A stretch of 5,677 bases of DNA, taken from NCBI GenBank assembly GCA_020852035.1, contig JADZBR010000355.1, forward strand, positions 1 to 5,677, given 5' to 3'. Below, piece by piece: positions 5,383 through 5,677 of this stretch. Origin of the DNA: Caulobacteraceae bacterium (lineage in GTDB: Bacteria; Pseudomonadota; Alphaproteobacteria; Caulobacterales; Caulobacteraceae). Below the pieces are notes generated by a model, which saw nothing but the letters and a program-made list of their open reading frames with translations, ran no database searches and was not told the DNA's origin. The translations under genes were made by a program, and so were the position numbers. Position 1 is the stretch's first letter. Every line of letters starts with the position of its first letter.

Positions 5383-5677
5383 CCGCGCGCGTCCGGCCCA
5401 ACATCGGGGCCGTCCGTTCGACCTTTGCGCCCTGGGCCGACCCGGCGGCCCGGCCGCTGGTGCGCTTCGAGGGGGTGAGCAAGCGGTTCGGCGAGGAGAC
5501 CGCCGTCGATCGGGTGGACCTGGCGATCTACGAGGGGGAGTTCTTCGCCCTGCTCGGTCCCTCCGGCTGCGGCAAGACCACTTTGATGCGGATGCTGGCG
5601 GGCTTCGAGACGCCGGATGAAGGACGGGTTCATCTGGCCGGGCGGGACATCACCGGCGATCCGCCGCACCGGCGGCC
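5379..5677 (+). CDS. potG: PotG-like polyamine ABC transporter ATPase, N-terminal part (cut by the window edge)
   Basis: An open frame beginning at the ATG that overlaps the potF stop (ATGA), with 99 complete codons before the window ends. After a 26-residue N-terminal extension comes the nucleotide-binding domain: LVRFEGVSKRFGE (27-39, with the A-loop aromatic F37), then Walker A GPSGCGKT (60-67) and LMRMLAGFETPDEG (69-82), then AGRDITGDPPHRR (87-99). The Q-loop, ABC signature and Walker B would lie beyond the edge. This half is typical of the spermidine/putrescine and related (PotA/PotG, CUT1-like) ATPases. The potG assignment rests mainly on the preceding potF and the gene order. The ATPase would energise import on the cytoplasmic side with two permeases, which are expected downstream but not seen. 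Confidence 0.92.
   Translation, partial: MTARVRPNIGAVRSTFAPWADPAARPLVRFEGVSKRFGEETAVDRVDLAIYEGEFFALLGPSGCGKTTLMRMLAGFETPDEGRVHLAGRDITGDPPHRR

Overview
The window reads as an ordinary chromosomal segment of a high-G+C alphaproteobacterium, most likely Caulobacterales (Caulobacter/Phenylobacterium-like). The basis is the very strong G/C bias at third codon positions, the alphaproteobacterial style of MetG (a KHLG-type HIGH motif and no true KMSKS), and an intergenic repeat of the CCCCGCGAAAGCGGGG type that I recall from such genomes. This placement comes from recollection and codon style, not from a search.

Layout. Positions 1-45 hold the 5' half of a tRNA-Tyr(GUA) gene on the minus strand, cut by the window edge. 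Diverging from it on the plus strand are rlmB (108-914, a SpoU/TrmH-family rRNA 2'-O-ribose methyltransferase) and, 42 bases later, a TerC/YjbE-family membrane protein (957-1745). The gap 1746-1946 separates this plus-strand pair from a convergent minus-strand pair. It is filled mainly by a large inverted repeat (two 33-base arms, one mismatch, 45-base loop) that may act as a two-way terminator. The minus-strand pair is a small DUF486 membrane protein (3811-4164) followed by metG, methionyl-tRNA synthetase (1947-3764). Diverging from DUF486, after a short gap with a conspicuous palindrome (4187-4220), is a plus-strand polyamine transporter operon. It starts with a PotF-like substrate-binding lipoprotein (4267-5382) and a PotG-like ATPase (from 5379, overlapping by ATGA), which runs off the end of the window.

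How the genes relate. The first three loci and metG belong to translation (tRNA, rRNA modification, aminoacylation) plus a probable metal-handling membrane protein. The right end is a classical potFG(HI) uptake module for putrescine/spermidine, whose permease genes would lie beyond the window. No phage, IS, CRISPR or defence genes are visible, and I found no evidence for a new multi-gene system. The points most worth checking are the altered ligand pocket and lipid anchor of PotF, the palindrome in the divergent pot control region, the large inverted repeat, and the divergent class I signature motifs of MetG.
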